The notes under the pieces: model-generated
Database searches by the model: none
What the model was told of the DNA's origin: nothing
Seen by the model: only the letters and a program-made list of their open reading frames with translations
Assembly (NCBI GenBank): GCA_001796525.1
Contig: MGMT01000033.1
Location: 1 to 6,506 of the forward strand
Reading direction: 5' to 3'
Source: Chloroflexi bacterium RBG_13_51_52
GTDB taxonomy: Bacteria; Chloroflexota; Dehalococcoidia; Dehalococcoidales; RBG-16-60-22
DNA: 6,506 nucleotides
In this document: positions 5,818-6,506 of the stretch, in pieces
Layout: each line of letters begins with the position of its first letter
Position numbering within the stretch: the first letter of the stretch is position 1
Translations under genes and position numbers: made by a program

Positions 5818-6506
5818 CGCAATTTCAGGGTTTTCCATCCGGGGGCAAGGTGCTTTATACCTCTATACCTAATGTCTTTTTCAGCGCCCTGCTGCCGCAG
5901 ATAACGGATATCAACGAATTGAAAGTAACCCTGCACATTATTTCTTTACTTTACAGCAGGAAAGGCTATCCGCGCTTTGTCAGCTACAGCGAGTTACTGG
6001 AGAACGTCAGCCTGATGCAGGGTTTTAAAGGCTCGGAGGAAACGCTGCGCAGCGCTTTGGAAATGGCGGTCGAGCGCGGCTCTTTATTAAGTGTATCCGT
6101 GGAGAAAGAAAAGGTTTCCGAGGATATCTATTTCATCAATGACGAGTCCAGTCGGCAGGCGGTAGAAAAAATCCACGCTGGTGAGCTTAAGCTAGCGGGA
6201 CTAAAGGCCGGGATGCCCGAACCTGTGTCTACCGAGCCGCTGCCGGATATTTACACCCTTTATGAGCAGAACATCGGCATGCTGACCCCCATGATTGCCG
6301 AGGAGCTCCGCGATGCCGAAAAGCTTTACCCTAAAGACTGGATTCATGACGCTATTAAAGAAGCGGTTTTACACAACAAGCGTAATATTAAATATATCGC
6401 CAAGATTCTGGAAAACTGGTCGGTAGAAGGTCGCAGCGATGGAACATATCAACGAGATTCTAAAACAACAGGGTCGGGCAAGTACTTCAAAGGAAAATAC
6501 GGACAC
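5814..6506 (+). CDS. DnaD-domain replication protein (3' end beyond window)
   Basis: An open frame of 231 codons without a stop, starting at ATG in the ATGA overlap with dnaB. Residues about 12-110 look like a DnaD N-terminal winged-helix region: VLYTSIPNVFFSALLP, then helices and SYSELLENVS, ETLRSALEMAVERGSLLSV, IYFIND. Residues about 118-143 form a linker. Residues about 145-204 match the DnaD/DnaB_2 C-terminal helical domain: IYTLYEQNIGMLTPMIAEEL, YPKDWIHDAIKEAVLHNKR, and YIAKILENW (194-202), the YxxxIxxxW motif tied to ssDNA binding in DnaD. The visible end, KYFKGKYGH, resembles the basic C-terminus of many DnaD-like proteins, so the stop is probably close. In Bacillus, DnaD helps load the helicase; placement directly after dnaB and before a possible loader fits that role. 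No clear separate ribosome binding site was found; coupling to dnaB is likely. Domain call is from motif recognition, not a search. Confidence 0.82.
   Translation, partial: MTQFQGFPSGGKVLYTSIPNVFFSALLPQITDINELKVTLHIISLLYSRKGYPRFVSYSELLENVSLMQGFKGSEETLRSALEMAVERGSLLSVSVEKEKVSEDIYFINDESSRQAVEKIHAGELKLAGLKAGMPEPVSTEPLPDIYTLYEQNIGMLTPMIAEELRDAEKLYPKDWIHDAIKEAVLHNKRNIKYIAKILENWSVEGRSDGTYQRDSKTTGSGKYFKGKYGH
6439..6506 (+). CDS. Possible start of a DnaC/DnaI-like helicase loader (partial, overlapping)
   Basis: A second frame (+1 relative to the DnaD-like gene) opens at ATG 6439, 8 nt after an AGAAGG sequence (6425-6430), and stays open for 22 codons to the window edge: MEHINEILKQQGRASTSKE and onward. 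The short amphipathic opening with ILKQ resembles the N-terminus of DnaC/DnaI-type ATP-binding loader proteins, which often follow dnaB and dnaD-like genes. Too little is visible to show a Walker motif, so this rests on start signals and gene context. If real, it overlaps the DnaD-like gene by at least 68 bp. Confidence 0.45.
   Translation, partial: MEHINEILKQQGRASTSKENTD

Overview
The window is a dense, one-direction (+ strand) block of bacterial housekeeping and metabolic genes. It holds nine coding regions, two of them cut by the window edges, and only one real intergenic gap (about 100 bp, 3499-3599). I see no mobile element, CRISPR array, tRNA or rRNA. The two gene groups meet at that gap.

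Group 1 (1-3498) reads: the 3' end of an M20-family amidohydrolase resembling AbgB/PM20D2; a BadF/BadG/BcrA/BcrD-type activator ATPase of 2-hydroxyacyl-CoA dehydratases; plsX (acyl-ACP:phosphate acyltransferase, phospholipid synthesis); trxA (thioredoxin); trxB (thioredoxin reductase). Junctions are 2 bp apart, 4 bp overlapping, 23 bp overlapping and 5 bp apart, so this is very likely one translationally coupled operon whose promoter lies before the window. It links an oxygen-sensitive Fe-S activator, membrane lipid synthesis and a complete NADPH-thioredoxin couple.

Group 2 (3600-6506) reads: rplI (ribosomal protein bL9, with an unusual lysine-rich tail of about 114 residues), dnaB (replicative helicase), a DnaD-domain primosome protein, and the start of an overlapping reading frame that may be a DnaC/DnaI-like helicase loader. 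A plausible sigma-70-type promoter (TTGACC, 17 bp spacer, TAAATT) sits just before rplI. Genes overlap by 8 bp, 4 bp and at least 68 bp, so helicase, DnaD-like protein and probable loader appear to be made together as a replication-restart/initiation cassette.

Organism: a bacterium with moderate G+C. The activator ATPase points to an anaerobe. A DnaD-domain protein directly after dnaB suggests Bacillota or Chloroflexota; the full combination looks to me most like a Dehalococcoidia-type Chloroflexota, but that is inference without a database search. Nothing here amounts to a clearly new system. The most noteworthy points are the bL9 tail, the long dnaD/loader overlap, and the cysteine-rich C-terminus of the activator.
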